The position numbers and the translations under genes are program-made. 64,000 nt of DNA from Acinetobacter calcoaceticus (GTDB taxonomy: Bacteria; Pseudomonadota; Gammaproteobacteria; Pseudomonadales; Moraxellaceae), in contig NZ_SLVJ01000001.1 of NCBI RefSeq assembly GCF_004345325.1, forward strand, positions 62,001 to 126,000, given 5' to 3'. Each line of letters starts with the position of its first letter. The stretch's first letter is position 1. Below, in pieces: positions 1 through 8,189 of the stretch. The notes under the pieces are model-generated. The model was not told where the DNA came from. It saw only the letters and a list, made by a program, of their open reading frames with translations, and did no database searches.

Positions 1-242
1 GCATTGACTGCACGGTCATCTGGAAGTGCCAGCATCGCCAAAGTTTCCTTTTGATACTGTTCCATCAACTCTTTAATGATTTCTTGCTTATTGCGAAAAT
101 GGTAATACAAATTGCCTGGACTAATTCCCAGTTCGGCCGCTAAATGGTTGGTGGTTACAGCTCGCTCCCCCCGCTCATTAAACAACTGTAGGCTTATTTG
201 TAAAATACGATCTTTCGTTTTCGAGGTTTTGGAGCTTGCCAT
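1..242 (-). CDS. TetR-family transcriptional regulator (N-terminal part, runs off the left edge)
   Basis: The reading frame opens with ATG at 242 on the minus strand (MASSKTSKTKDRILQ) and continues through a typical TetR N-terminal helix-turn-helix. The stretch RAVTTNHLAAELGISPGNLY followed by YHFRNKQEI is the signature HTH with the Tyr-Tyr-His-Phe turn. Only about 80 residues lie in the window, so the ligand-binding half cannot be seen. It is divergent from the aldehyde dehydrogenase starting at 356, and the intergenic region holds two palindromes (264-278 and 299-316) that are the obvious operator candidates. The likely role is local repression of the dehydrogenase and of itself; the inducer is unknown. 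Confidence 0.9.
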   Translation of the reverse strand, partial: MASSKTSKTKDRILQISLQLFNERGERAVTTNHLAAELGISPGNLYYHFRNKQEIIKELMEQYQKETLAMLALPDDRAVN

Positions 243-263
243 CCGAATCCCATTTTAAAAACC

Positions 264-278
264 GTTAGCAGCGCTAAC
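264..278. promoter_or_regulatory. Palindrome, candidate TetR operator 1
   Basis: The sequence GTTAGC-AGC-GCTAAC is a perfect 6-bp inverted repeat with a 3-bp spacer. It lies 22 bp upstream of the tetR start in the divergent promoter region. Its size fits a TetR-family operator; function is inferred from position only. Confidence 0.5.
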
Positions 279-298
279 ACATAAAGTAACTTGACTAA

Positions 299-316
299 TT
301 AGAGTAATTACTCTAA
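299..316. promoter_or_regulatory. 18-bp perfect palindrome, candidate TetR operator 2
   Basis: TTAGAGTAATTACTCTAA reads identically on both strands over 18 bp and lies 40 bp upstream of the aldehyde dehydrogenase start, close to an AT-rich stretch that could be its -10 region. Together with the palindrome at 264-278 it suggests dual operator sites in the divergent promoter. Confidence 0.5.
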
Positions 317-355
317 AAAATATAATATATAAACTTTTCGTAAACGGTGTTTGTC

Positions 356-1804
356 ATGAACAGTCAAACCAAAAAAAATTCTATGACTGCCTATCCACCC
401 GAAGTTCAAAACTTACAGCAATTACTTGATCAACAAAAGCTAGCCTACCAACGCTATCCCGTACCAACAGCCAAGGAACGGATTGAACGTTTAGCACGTT
501 TGAAAAAAGTACTGATCAAATACCAAGATCAACTTGCTGAAGCGATTCATCAAGATTACGGCAATCGTTCAATTTCTGAAACCAAGATTGGTGAATTACT
601 CACCTGTATTGAACACATTAAATACTATAGCAAGCATTTAGGCCAATGGATGAAGCCATCCAAACGCCATGTGGGCATCATTCATAAACCCGCCAAGGCA
701 TGGGTACAATATCAACCTTTAGGCATTATTGGAATTATTACCCCGTGGAACTATCCACTGCTGCTCTCCATAGGTCCATTGATTTGTGCGCTCGCAGCGG
801 GTAATCACGCCATGATTAAAATATCTAGCGCGTCGATGAATTTTGGTCAGGTGTTAAAAAGCATATTGTCTGAAGCCTTCCCACAGGAAGTGGTCTGTGT
901 CGTGACCGGTGGCGGTGCGATTTCAGATGCTTTTAGCCGTTTAGCATTTGATAAAATTATTTTCACTGGCTCAACCAATGTCGGTAAAACAGTCATGGCT
1001 GCTGCTGCAGAAAATTTGGTGCCTGTGATCTTAGAGCTTGGTGGCAAATCGCCTGCCATCGTACATCCATCGAGTGATCTAAAAGATGTCGCGCAACGTC
1101 TCGCTTTTGGTAAGTTGTGGAATGCAGGCCAGACCTGTGTTGCACCAGACTATTTATTCTTACCACGCGGCAAACTGGCTGAATTCAGCACACATTTTAG
1201 TCAAATCGTCTCGGGCATGTATCCGAGCCTTAAAGATAATCCAGATTACACCTCGATTATTAATGACAAACAATATCAGCGTATCCAAGGCTATCTCGAT
1301 GAAGCCATGGACCAAGGTGCAAAACCAATTGAAATAAATCCACTCAGCGAAGATCTGACTGCAGTCCGTAAAATAGCACCGACCTTATTGACCGATGTCA
1401 CGCCACAGATGCAAATTATGCAGCAGGAAATCTTTGGTCCGATCCTACCTATAATAGAATACGATCAAATCGACGATGTTATCGACTTTATCAATCAACG
1501 TCCGCGGCCTTTGGCATTATATTATTTCGACTTCGACAATGCGCGTGCAGAATATGTTGCACTGCGCACTCATTCTGGGCATTTTGGGCAAAATGCTGTA
1601 CTCACCCATGTCGCACAGGATGATTTGCCGTTTGGCGGCGTTGGCGCATCGGGTATGGGCAAGTATCACGGACCTGAAGGATTTTTCAATTTATCCAACG
1701 AACGTTCAGTGATGTCGATCCCTCGATTGTTTAATCTAAAATTCATCATGCCGCCGTTTAATAAACCGCTGCACAAAATTTTAGAGAAAACCTTCTTGCG
1801 TTAA
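356..1804 (+). CDS. calB: Coniferyl-aldehyde-type (CalB-like) aldehyde dehydrogenase
   Basis: This is an NAD(P)+-dependent aldehyde dehydrogenase of about 482 residues, the usual length of the coniferyl aldehyde dehydrogenase branch that oxidises aromatic and other aldehydes to acids. Visible motifs are the IITPWNYP cofactor-site segment, FTGSTNVGK, the general-base Glu in LELGGKSP (about residue 227) and the nucleophilic Cys in NAGQTCVAPDY (about residue 261). The ATG at 356 was chosen; an in-frame GTG at 347 would add three residues and neither has a strong ribosome binding site. The divergent TetR gene probably controls it. The physiological substrate is not fixed by sequence: CalB is the best family match, but fatty aldehydes are equally possible. 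Confidence 0.85.
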   Translation: MNSQTKKNSMTAYPPEVQNLQQLLDQQKLAYQRYPVPTAKERIERLARLKKVLIKYQDQLAEAIHQDYGNRSISETKIGELLTCIEHIKYYSKHLGQWMKPSKRHVGIIHKPAKAWVQYQPLGIIGIITPWNYPLLLSIGPLICALAAGNHAMIKISSASMNFGQVLKSILSEAFPQEVVCVVTGGGAISDAFSRLAFDKIIFTGSTNVGKTVMAAAAENLVPVILELGGKSPAIVHPSSDLKDVAQRLAFGKLWNAGQTCVAPDYLFLPRGKLAEFSTHFSQIVSGMYPSLKDNPDYTSIINDKQYQRIQGYLDEAMDQGAKPIEINPLSEDLTAVRKIAPTLLTDVTPQMQIMQQEIFGPILPIIEYDQIDDVIDFINQRPRPLALYYFDFDNARAEYVALRTHSGHFGQNAVLTHVAQDDLPFGGVGASGMGKYHGPEGFFNLSNERSVMSIPRLFNLKFIMPPFNKPLHKILEKTFLR

Positions 1805-1812
1805 CTGATCAA

Positions 1813-1848
1813 GGCATGATCTATCATTCACGTTCATGCCATATTTTA
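1813..1848 (+). terminator. Weak hairpin after the aldehyde dehydrogenase
   Basis: GGCATGA and TCATGCC form a 7-bp stem (1813-1819 with 1834-1840), followed by an AT-rich tail. The loop is long, so termination strength is doubtful. Confidence 0.35.
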
Positions 1849-1859
1849 ATCAATTTCGC

Positions 1860-1888
1860 TTGTCTTTTAAGCGTATTTTTGGTATAAA
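1860..1888 (+). promoter_or_regulatory. Promoter of rpmB-rpmG
   Basis: A TTGTCT -35 box (1860-1865) and a TATAAA -10 box (1883-1888) are separated by 17 bp, about 80 bp upstream of the rpmB start. The fit to the sigma-70 consensus is good. Confidence 0.55.
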
Positions 1889-1966
1889 ACGCCCCTTGAA
1901 TGAATTCATCGTTTATTTTGACTGGCCAAACAGGTTTGCTGTTGGCTAAATCAATGGAGTTACACC

Positions 1967-2203
1967 ATGTCTAAGGTTTGCCAAGTTACCGGCAAGCGTC
2001 CAGTCGTTGGTAACAACGTCTCACACGCCAACAACAAAACTAAGCGCCGGTTCGAGCCGAACCTGCATCACCACCGCTTTTGGTTAGAAAGCGAAAAACG
2101 TTTCGTACGTCTTCGTTTAACCACTAAAGGTATGCGTATTATCGACAAATTGGGCATTGAAAAGGTCGTTGCTGATCTTCGTGCTCAAGGTCAAAAGATC
2201 TAA
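1967..2203 (+). CDS. rpmB: 50S ribosomal protein L28
   Basis: A 78-residue large-subunit protein with the canonical start [12 protein letters not shown], a His-rich middle (HHHRFW) and the conserved [11 protein letters not shown] segment. Length matches the bacterial family. An SD-like GGAG precedes the ATG (tggagttacacc). It is followed 12 bp later by rpmG, the usual gammaproteobacterial rpmB-rpmG pair. Confidence 0.98.
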
Positions 2204-2215
2204 GGAGTCACTGAA

Positions 2216-2371
2216 ATGCGTGATAAGATTCGTCTAGTTTCTTCTGCAGGTACGGGTTATTTTTACACCACGACTAAGAACAAACGCACTATGCCGGAAA
2301 AAATGGAAATCAAAAAATTTGATCCAAAAATCCGCCAACACGTGATTTTCAAAGAAGCTAAAATTAAATAA
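2216..2371 (+). CDS. rpmG: 50S ribosomal protein L33
   Basis: A 51-residue protein beginning [20 protein letters not shown] and ending KEAKIK. It lacks the zinc-binding cysteines, so it is the cysteine-free form of L33. GGAG lies 9 bp upstream of the ATG. Cotranscribed with rpmB and followed by a terminator. Confidence 0.97.
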
Positions 2372-2389
2372 TTTTAGATTTCTGAAAAT

Positions 2390-2418
2390 AACGGCTTCAC
2401 ATGGAGTCGTTTTTTTTC
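2390..2418 (+). terminator. Rho-independent terminator after rpmG
   Basis: AACGGCT (2390-2396) pairs with AGTCGTT (2405-2411) with one G-U pair, followed by a run of eight T. Confidence 0.75.
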
Positions 2419-2572
2419 GCCTTTTTTTTGGTTTCTATTTGGTTTTTATTTTATAAATTTCGCCTTTTTGTAGGCTGAGCTTGTTAAACTTTTAACGCTT
2501 ATTTTTTTGGCACCTTTTGTGCATCTTTCACCCCTTCTCGCTGTATTTATCGATATCTCACTGGAGTCTTGA

Positions 2573-4285
2573 GTGCCACATGAAGTCGATCTGATTATAT
2601 TACTTGCCGTAGGTTTCGGTATTGCCCTGATTTTTGGTTATATCGCTGCACGACTACGCCTCCCCCCACTGATTGGCTACCTCATTGCCGGGATTATTAT
2701 TAGTCCAAACACCCCCGGAGTCGTAGCCGACATCGCACTGGCCAATCAATTGGCTGAACTCGGTGTAATGTTTCTGATGTTTGGCGTTGGGATGCATTTC
2801 TCCATTAAAGATTTGCTCCAAGTGCGACGGATCGCCTTACCCGGTGCCATATTACAAATCACCGTTGCCACCATACTTGGGATGCTGGTCTCCATGCTCT
2901 GGGGTTGGAGTTTTGGTTCCGCGCTGGTGTTTGGTCTTTGCCTATCCTGTGCCAGTACTGTGGTACTCCTCAAAGCACTTGGCGATCGCGGCGTACTCGA
3001 TTCGGTCAATGGAAAAATAGCCGTGGGCTGGTTGCTGGTCGAAGACTTGGTCATGGTCTTGGTCTTGGTTCTACTGCCTGCTGTAGCCGTATTACTGGGC
3101 GGTAATGCACCTGAAGGTCAAGCCAGTGATCAAAGTATTTGGCTGACCTTACTTTACACGCTACTCAAAGTTGCCGGGTTTATTGCCTTCATGTTGATCG
3201 TGGGCAAACGTCTGATCCCACTAATCATGCAATACGTGGCACGTCTAGGCTCCAGAGAACTGTTTACGCTAACCGTGGTTGCAGCTGCAGTATCAATTGC
3301 CTATGGCTCATACGCCATCTTTGGGGTATCCATGGCACTCGGCGCATTCTTTGCCGGTATGGTGGTAAAAGAGTCTGACTTCAGTCACCGCGCTGAAGAA
3401 GAAACCCTCCCCCTACGAGAAATCTTCACCATCTTATTCTTTGTTTCGGTCGGGATGTTGTTTGACCCAAGCATCATCATTGAACAACCGATGCATATCT
3501 TGGCAGTGATTGCCATTATTATGATTGGTAAGACCATCGCCGCCATGGCCTTGGTATTGTTTTTCCGCTACCCACTAAATACAGCACTCACTGTTGGCGC
3601 TAGCTTGGCGCAGATCGGGGAGTTCTCCTTTATCTTGGCCACCTTAGGGCTTTCGCTCGGCTTACTCAGCAATGAAGCGCAAAACCTCATTCTTGCGGGT
3701 GCACTCTTCTCCATCACGCTGAACTCATTCTTGTTCTCCGCGATTGAACCGGTGCAAAACTGGATTCGTCAACGTTCACATTTGGCCCGATTACTGGAAC
3801 GTAGCAATGACCCTCTAGCAATGTTGCCCGATGAAGTCGATCAGGATTATTTACGTGATCAAGTGGTGATCGTTGGACACGGTGATGTTGGACGACGTAT
3901 CACCAAAACCTTGATGCAAAACCAAATCAAGGTTGTGATTGCAGAAGAGAATCGTGAAATCGTTGAAGACTTACGTGAAAAAGGCATCGCTGCAGTATCC
4001 GGTAGCGCCACTGAACCGAGTGTATTGATACAGGCACATATCCAACATGCGCGCCTATTGGTGATCTCTCCGATGGATATCCTAGATATTCATAAAATCG
4101 TAGATACCGCCAAACTACTCAATCCACAGATTCAGGTCTTGGTCTGCGCCGAAACCAGAGAAGAAGCCGATATTATTCGTGCTGAAGAGATTGGTGAGGT
4201 TTATTATGCCAAAGATGAAATGGCCAAAAATATGACCGGTCATATCCTGAGTCAGATTCAACTGGCGCATAATCCGAGCCACTAG
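2573..4285 (+). CDS. ybaL: YbaL-type monovalent cation:proton antiporter (CPA2) with RCK domain
   Basis: A 570-residue inner-membrane antiporter. Residues about 1-395 form the Na+/H+ exchanger fold with a dozen or so hydrophobic segments; blocks such as LAELGVMFLMFGVGMHFS, FGLCLSCASTVVLL and GWLLVEDLVMVLVLVLLPA follow the E. coli YbaL pattern closely. A C-terminal TrkA-N/RCK nucleotide-binding domain starts near residue 425 with VVIVGHGDVGRR. The family exchanges K+ (or Na+) for protons and is gated by dinucleotide binding. The start is GTG at 2573, supported by GGAG 7 bases upstream. Length fits YbaL (about 560). It stands alone between terminators. Confidence 0.9.
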   Translation: MPHEVDLIILLAVGFGIALIFGYIAARLRLPPLIGYLIAGIIISPNTPGVVADIALANQLAELGVMFLMFGVGMHFSIKDLLQVRRIALPGAILQITVATILGMLVSMLWGWSFGSALVFGLCLSCASTVVLLKALGDRGVLDSVNGKIAVGWLLVEDLVMVLVLVLLPAVAVLLGGNAPEGQASDQSIWLTLLYTLLKVAGFIAFMLIVGKRLIPLIMQYVARLGSRELFTLTVVAAAVSIAYGSYAIFGVSMALGAFFAGMVVKESDFSHRAEEETLPLREIFTILFFVSVGMLFDPSIIIEQPMHILAVIAIIMIGKTIAAMALVLFFRYPLNTALTVGASLAQIGEFSFILATLGLSLGLLSNEAQNLILAGALFSITLNSFLFSAIEPVQNWIRQRSHLARLLERSNDPLAMLPDEVDQDYLRDQVVIVGHGDVGRRITKTLMQNQIKVVIAEENREIVEDLREKGIAAVSGSATEPSVLIQAHIQHARLLVISPMDILDIHKIVDTAKLLNPQIQVLVCAETREEADIIRAEEIGEVYYAKDEMAKNMTGHILSQIQLAHNPSH

Positions 4286-4327
4286 GGTAAAAGCTTCAAC
4301 CCACTAGATGATTTCATCAATAACCAT

Positions 4328-4356
4328 GCCTTAGCCTTTATCTCAAAGGCTAAGGC
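4328..4356 (+). terminator. Strong hairpin downstream of ybaL
   Basis: GCCTTAGCCTTT (4328-4339) and AAAGGCTAAGGC (4345-4356) form a perfect 12-bp stem around a 5-base loop. There is no T-run, so it may stabilise the 3' end rather than terminate efficiently. Confidence 0.5.
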
Positions 4357-4419
4357 TGTAACAACCATATACAACTTATCACATTACAAAAACAGTAACG
4401 CAGATTAAGGATTAAGCTT

Positions 4420-4671
4420 ATGTCGCTAAAAAAAACAATTCTGTTTTCGACCTTAGCTGTGTTAATCGCCATCATTGGTTTAGTCTTTTTTTACAGCTAT
4501 ATGATTTATGGCATACACCCCTCTGACGAAGGAAATATCAGCACGTCTTGTGAGTACGATACAATAAAGAAAGAATTTACTTCAATTAAAATAATTACCA
4601 TTAAAAATGGAAAAAGAGTGATCACGGAAGGAACTGAAGCTGACTGTTCCAATCTCAATTTCAACAATTAA
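4420..4671 (+). CDS. Small membrane-anchored hypothetical protein
   Basis: An 83-residue protein with a basic N-terminus (MSLKKT) and a hydrophobic segment at about 8-30, then a hydrophilic part with two cysteines (STSCEYD and EADCSNLN). The topology suggests an N-terminal membrane anchor or uncleaved signal with a periplasmic domain in which the two Cys could form a disulfide. An AGGA lies upstream of the ATG (aaggattaagctt). No family is recognised. Terminators on both sides make it a single-gene unit. Confidence 0.6.
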   Translation: MSLKKTILFSTLAVLIAIIGLVFFYSYMIYGIHPSDEGNISTSCEYDTIKKEFTSIKIITIKNGKRVITEGTEADCSNLNFNN

Positions 4672-4724
4672 AAACACCTAACACCCTCCAGCTATTTAAT
4701 GCTTTTACCTTCAATCTAAAACAA

Positions 4725-4746
4725 AAAAGACCCCTCAGGGTCTTTT
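4725..4746. terminator. Bidirectional terminator
   Basis: AAAAGACCC and GGGTCTTTT form a perfect 9-bp stem around CTCA, with A and T runs on the two sides. It serves the small gene on the plus strand and the FAH-family gene on the minus strand. Confidence 0.8.
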
Positions 4747-4779
4747 CACCAAACTCGCATTAAGCGTTCTTAGCACAAC

Positions 4780-5418
4780 TTAGCGCACATGGGTTTCCCA
4801 GACAAAGTCTTGGCTTTGGCCTTTAAAGGTCATTTTCAACTGATCCCCGGCATGTAAAGCAGCCACCCCTGCAGGTGTACCAGTCATGATGACATCACCT
4901 TGCTCTAGACCAAAGATTTGATTGATTTCAACCAATAGCGCTCCAATTTCAAAAATCATATTGGCAGTATTACCTGACTGACGAATCTGATCATTGACCT
5001 CAAACTGGTACTGCACTTGAGTCCAATCTTGGATCTCTTTGACATCCACCCAATCACCCAGCACACATGAACCATCAAAAGCCTTGGCACGTTCCCATGG
5101 TTGGCCTTTGTTTTTCAATTGCTCTTGTAAATCACGTAAGGTTAAGTCTAATCCCAAGGTCACCGCACCCACAGCAGCCAAAGCTTGCACTGGATCAGTG
5201 ATATTTTTTAAGGGCTGATCGATACGCAAACTTAATTCACATTCAAAATGGCAGTTACCCCAAGCCGGGTTCCATGCAATCCCCTCTTCCAAGCCAATCA
5301 AACTGCTCGGCGGTTTTAGAAATAACACCGCCTGATCAGGGATTGCATTGCCGAGCTCCTTGGCATGGTCAGCATAGTTACGACCGACACAGATAATTTT
5401 AGAGGGACGAATACTCAT
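4780..5418 (-). CDS. Fumarylacetoacetate hydrolase (FAH) family protein, acylpyruvase-like
   Basis: A 212-residue single-domain FAH-fold protein. Conserved pieces are CVGRNYADHAKELGN at the N-terminus, the metal ligands in ECELSLRID (Glu59/Glu61), LGLDLTLRDLQ (Asp near 91) and MTGTPAGV near the C-terminus. Short members of this family (YcgM, FAHD1) hydrolyse acylpyruvates or decarboxylate oxaloacetate using Mg2+. Size fits these rather than full FAH. The next gene, on the same strand, ends 33 bp upstream of its start. The substrate cannot be assigned from sequence. Confidence 0.85.
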   Translation of the reverse strand: MSIRPSKIICVGRNYADHAKELGNAIPDQAVLFLKPPSSLIGLEEGIAWNPAWGNCHFECELSLRIDQPLKNITDPVQALAAVGAVTLGLDLTLRDLQEQLKNKGQPWERAKAFDGSCVLGDWVDVKEIQDWTQVQYQFEVNDQIRQSGNTANMIFEIGALLVEINQIFGLEQGDVIMTGTPAGVAALHAGDQLKMTFKGQSQDFVWETHVR

Positions 5419-5451
5419 TGTGACTCCTTGTTGTTTTTTGGACAGAGATAT

Positions 5452-5955
5452 TTATTTCAACTTAAACGTATTTACAAATAAGGTTTGATCTACAGGGCTC
5501 GCAAAAGCACGTTTCGGCACGATGACCACGGTTTTATTTTTAAGCTCAAGCATATAGGTCAACTTACCTTCGGCATAACGCAGCACTTCAGCATATTGAA
5601 TCGTTTGCTTTTGGCGACCACTACTAAACAACTCAGCATAGCCTTGAAACAGATCCAAGCCTTGCTCACTTTTACCAAACTGATATTTCACGAACTGGCG
5701 CTTAAACATCATCGGTAGAAACCAATAGCGCATCGCCGTTTGCAGTACTAGAAAGAAAATACCCAAGGCCACGTAGTAACGGCCTACACCTGCAAAACCC
5801 AGATAAAAACCCCAAGCAATAATCGCCACACTCACCAATGGGGTAAAAAATCGAGTCAATTGTTTTTTACCAAAGGTTGCGAGTGCAAATCCATCTTGTG
5901 ATTCTTCTAAATTTAAAAAATAACGCAAAGTGAGTTCAGGCTTAGTGTCTGACAT
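5452..5955 (-). CDS. YcxB-like membrane protein
   Basis: A 167-residue protein with two adjacent hydrophobic helices at about 37-75 (FFTPLVSVAIIAWGF and YVALGIFFLVLQTA) followed by a soluble domain ending in VVIVPKRAF. That C-terminal signature is typical of YcxB-like proteins, a poorly characterised family with two TM segments and a small beta-rich domain. It may be cotranscribed with the FAH-family gene 33 bp downstream. Function unknown. Confidence 0.65.
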   Translation of the reverse strand: MSDTKPELTLRYFLNLEESQDGFALATFGKKQLTRFFTPLVSVAIIAWGFYLGFAGVGRYYVALGIFFLVLQTAMRYWFLPMMFKRQFVKYQFGKSEQGLDLFQGYAELFSSGRQKQTIQYAEVLRYAEGKLTYMLELKNKTVVIVPKRAFASPVDQTLFVNTFKLK

Positions 5956-6058
5956 AATGACTTCAACATAAGTAATATTCTAGATCGTAGAATATTACCT
6001 CAGATTAGGATGATTCTTAAAATAAACTGAACTAAATCTTATATGCCGACCTAGCGCA

Positions 6059-6820
6059 TTATTTCGTAATCAACATAACAGGAACCAGGATCAGGTCTGC
6101 CGCCAAAGTGAACGGCGTTAAAGCAACCTGCCGAAACAGCGTCCCCCAATTGACATGGGTATAACTTCGAGGAATCTCATGTATATTGATCGCATATGTA
6201 CGACTAAATTTTTGATATTTCAGATTTTTCATTTCTTCATTTAAGCCAACAATTTCACCAAAGACATCGATACTGAACACATTATGTTCCGGGTTTGTTT
6301 GCTTGCCCGTCCAAGGCTCCACCAGACTCGCTTTGAGTTTTTTAAGCGCCTCGCGCTCATTGACAGTCAGATCAGGTTTCTCATAAATAAACTGCAGATC
6401 TGTATTGAAAAATAATTGACCGTTCAAGGTTTCTGGATGATAGGCATATTGTGTCGGCATGTATAAATGAAAATCGAGTACTGACTCACTATCCGACTGC
6501 GGTAACTGTACACGCCAATACTCCACATCCAAGGCTGGATCGAGCAGTAATTTGACTTGTGATTGATTTAAAGCATAAGCATAGTCGCGCCCCACAATAA
6601 TGATCCGAGAATGATCTTCGGACTGAGCTTGGCTTGCTTTCACTCTGGGTTGGACTTGAGCAAAACCCAACAGCTGATCCTGCATCACCACCTTGGTCTT
6701 GTGGTCGCGTGACTCCGTTAATTGCCCACCCAGGTTCCAACCATGGGTAGACCAGAGCATCTTGGTACACCCCTGAAGTAAGGCACTAGCCAATATTAAT
6801 AAAATAATGATTTTTTTCAT
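6059..6820 (-). CDS. Orphan lipoprotein, copy A of a paralogous pair
   Basis: A 253-residue protein with a lipoprotein signal peptide (MKKIIILLILASALLQGC; lipobox LLQGC, Cys18). After the Cys it carries MLWSTHG, GGQLTES, VMQDQLLGFAQVQ and VGRDYAYAL, and it ends with a hydrophobic helix after THVNWGTLFRQVALTPFTL. The neighbouring gene at 6960-7706 has the same blocks in the same order, so the two arose by tandem duplication. The C-terminal hydrophobic segment could insert into the membrane. No named family is recognised. Confidence 0.7.
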   Translation of the reverse strand: MKKIIILLILASALLQGCTKMLWSTHGWNLGGQLTESRDHKTKVVMQDQLLGFAQVQPRVKASQAQSEDHSRIIIVGRDYAYALNQSQVKLLLDPALDVEYWRVQLPQSDSESVLDFHLYMPTQYAYHPETLNGQLFFNTDLQFIYEKPDLTVNEREALKKLKASLVEPWTGKQTNPEHNVFSIDVFGEIVGLNEEMKNLKYQKFSRTYAINIHEIPRSYTHVNWGTLFRQVALTPFTLAADLILVPVMLITK

Positions 6821-6959
6821 AATATGTGCTTGCCCTACAAAGTTGATTTACACATTTAAAACGTCGCAGCGATTCAAAATTCACTCAGCGCTGCCTGAAC
6901 TCGGAGCAATGAGCCACCGAGCAGCAATTCAACAACAGGATTCAGCGCTCAAACAACGC

Positions 6960-7706
6960 TTAGAGCACACCACTAATAAACAGTAGTGGAACCAACACCA
7001 CATCACCAATCAAGGTAAACGGGGTCAGCGCGATTTGTTTGAACAAGGTGCCATAATTCACATGCGTAACGGATTTGTTTGGTGAATACATCACGATCGG
7101 ATAATCACGACTAAATTGCTGATATTTTATCGCTCTTAATTGCTTATTCAGCCCAACAACCTGCCCATTAAAATCCACCACCATCGAATAGACATGAATG
7201 GTCAGCCCATTTTCAACTTCTATGTCGCTTAACTTCGCCCCAATTTTATCTAAGGCAATCAACTGTTGTGAGGTCGGATTGGCCTGATTGAAATAAAACA
7301 CCATTTGGGTATTAAAGTTTAATTGTTGCGGCGCATCCTTTTTCGGCTCTTGCAAATAAAAGTTCAACTTAAAATCATTGTTTTTATTCAGACTGACGCG
7401 CCATTGCGAAACATCCAATCCAGAGTCAATCAATGCTTTGGCTTGATCCTGCCCCTGTTGCATCAGATAAGCATGATCCTTGCCCACCACCATTAACTGA
7501 GTCGCAGCTGGATTATCGGGAGATTGCACCTGAACGAAACCACGTAATTGATCTTGCTTGACCACCCGACCCGGCTTAGACTCCTCACGAGTCAGATCCC
7601 CACCAAATCTCAACGGGCCTTCTGTGCTCCAGAGCATGGCTGTACAACCTTGGATCAATAGAGCAGAAGAAAGCAAACCCGTTAATAATAATGTCTTTAT
7701 GCGCAT
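6960..7706 (-). CDS. Orphan lipoprotein, copy B of a paralogous pair
   Basis: A paralogue of the gene at 6059-6820. The start was placed at ATG 7706 (MRIKTLLLTGLLSSAL), which has AAGGGA 6-7 bases upstream; the frame is open further upstream but would run into the tRNA terminator. The signal peptide ends in LLIQGC. Shared blocks are MLWSTEG, FGGDLTRE, VVKQDQLRGFVQVQ, VGKDHAYL, FNGQVVGLNKQLRAIKYQQF and HVNYGTLFKQIALTPFTL. It is separated by about 140 bp from copy A and probably cotranscribed with it. Function unknown. Confidence 0.7.
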   Translation of the reverse strand: MRIKTLLLTGLLSSALLIQGCTAMLWSTEGPLRFGGDLTREESKPGRVVKQDQLRGFVQVQSPDNPAATQLMVVGKDHAYLMQQGQDQAKALIDSGLDVSQWRVSLNKNNDFKLNFYLQEPKKDAPQQLNFNTQMVFYFNQANPTSQQLIALDKIGAKLSDIEVENGLTIHVYSMVVDFNGQVVGLNKQLRAIKYQQFSRDYPIVMYSPNKSVTHVNYGTLFKQIALTPFTLIGDVVLVPLLFISGVL

Positions 7707-7784
7707 ATTCATTCCCTTTAAGTGGCTCAATAAATAGCATATTCTTGTAGAAAAGCCATAGGATTTCTTAAAATACAAGCACAA

Positions 7785-7807
7785 AAAAACCGCATATAGC
7801 GGTTTTT
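7785..7807 (-). terminator. Terminator of the distal tRNA-Arg gene
   Basis: On the minus strand the AAACCGC/GCGGTTT stem with the short TATAT loop is followed by a T-run (seen as the A-run at 7783-7789 on the plus strand). Confidence 0.75.
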
Positions 7808-7822
7808 CAGTCTTGTTCAAGT

Positions 7823-7899
7823 TGGTGCGCTCAGAGAGATTCGAACTCCCGACCCCTTAGTTCGTAGCCAAGTGCTCTATCCAGCTGAGCTATGAGCGC
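7823..7899 (-). tRNA. tRNA-Arg (anticodon ACG), copy 3
   Basis: A 77-nt cloverleaf including encoded CCA: acceptor GCGCTCA/TGAGCGC, D stem GCTC/GAGC, anticodon stem CTTGG/CTAAG around CTACGAA, and T loop TTCGAAT. The anticodon ACG is read as ICG after deamination. The sequence is identical to the copies at 8950-9026 and 9073-9149. Confidence 0.97.
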
Positions 7900-7916
7900 G
7901 ATACTTGATGGGGCGC

Positions 7917-7944
7917 ATTATACGTGCTTTTCCACTTTTGTTAA
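7917..7944 (-). promoter_or_regulatory. Promoter of the isolated tRNA-Arg gene
   Basis: On the minus strand TTAACA (7939-7944) and TATAAT (7917-7922) are separated by 16 bp, just upstream of the mature tRNA 5' end. This copy can therefore be transcribed on its own, independently of the tRNA genes at 8950-9252. Confidence 0.6.
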
Positions 7945-8189
7945 GTGTTATTTGCAAAACCCTCGACCGACTGCTTTGTATTTAACCAAACAGCCATCCG
8001 ATACCATTTGATAGCACTGTTTGATCGCACAAATGACATTTATTAAGCTCACAGGATGAATGATTGCAGTTTATGTCTTTTTTGCTACTATTTAGCTGTA
8101 TTTCCAGAAACTTAGATTTAATTCAAACACCTTAGCCACAACCATAATGCTTTTTTAGCTCACTCCATTTCAGCACTATACGAATTTAT

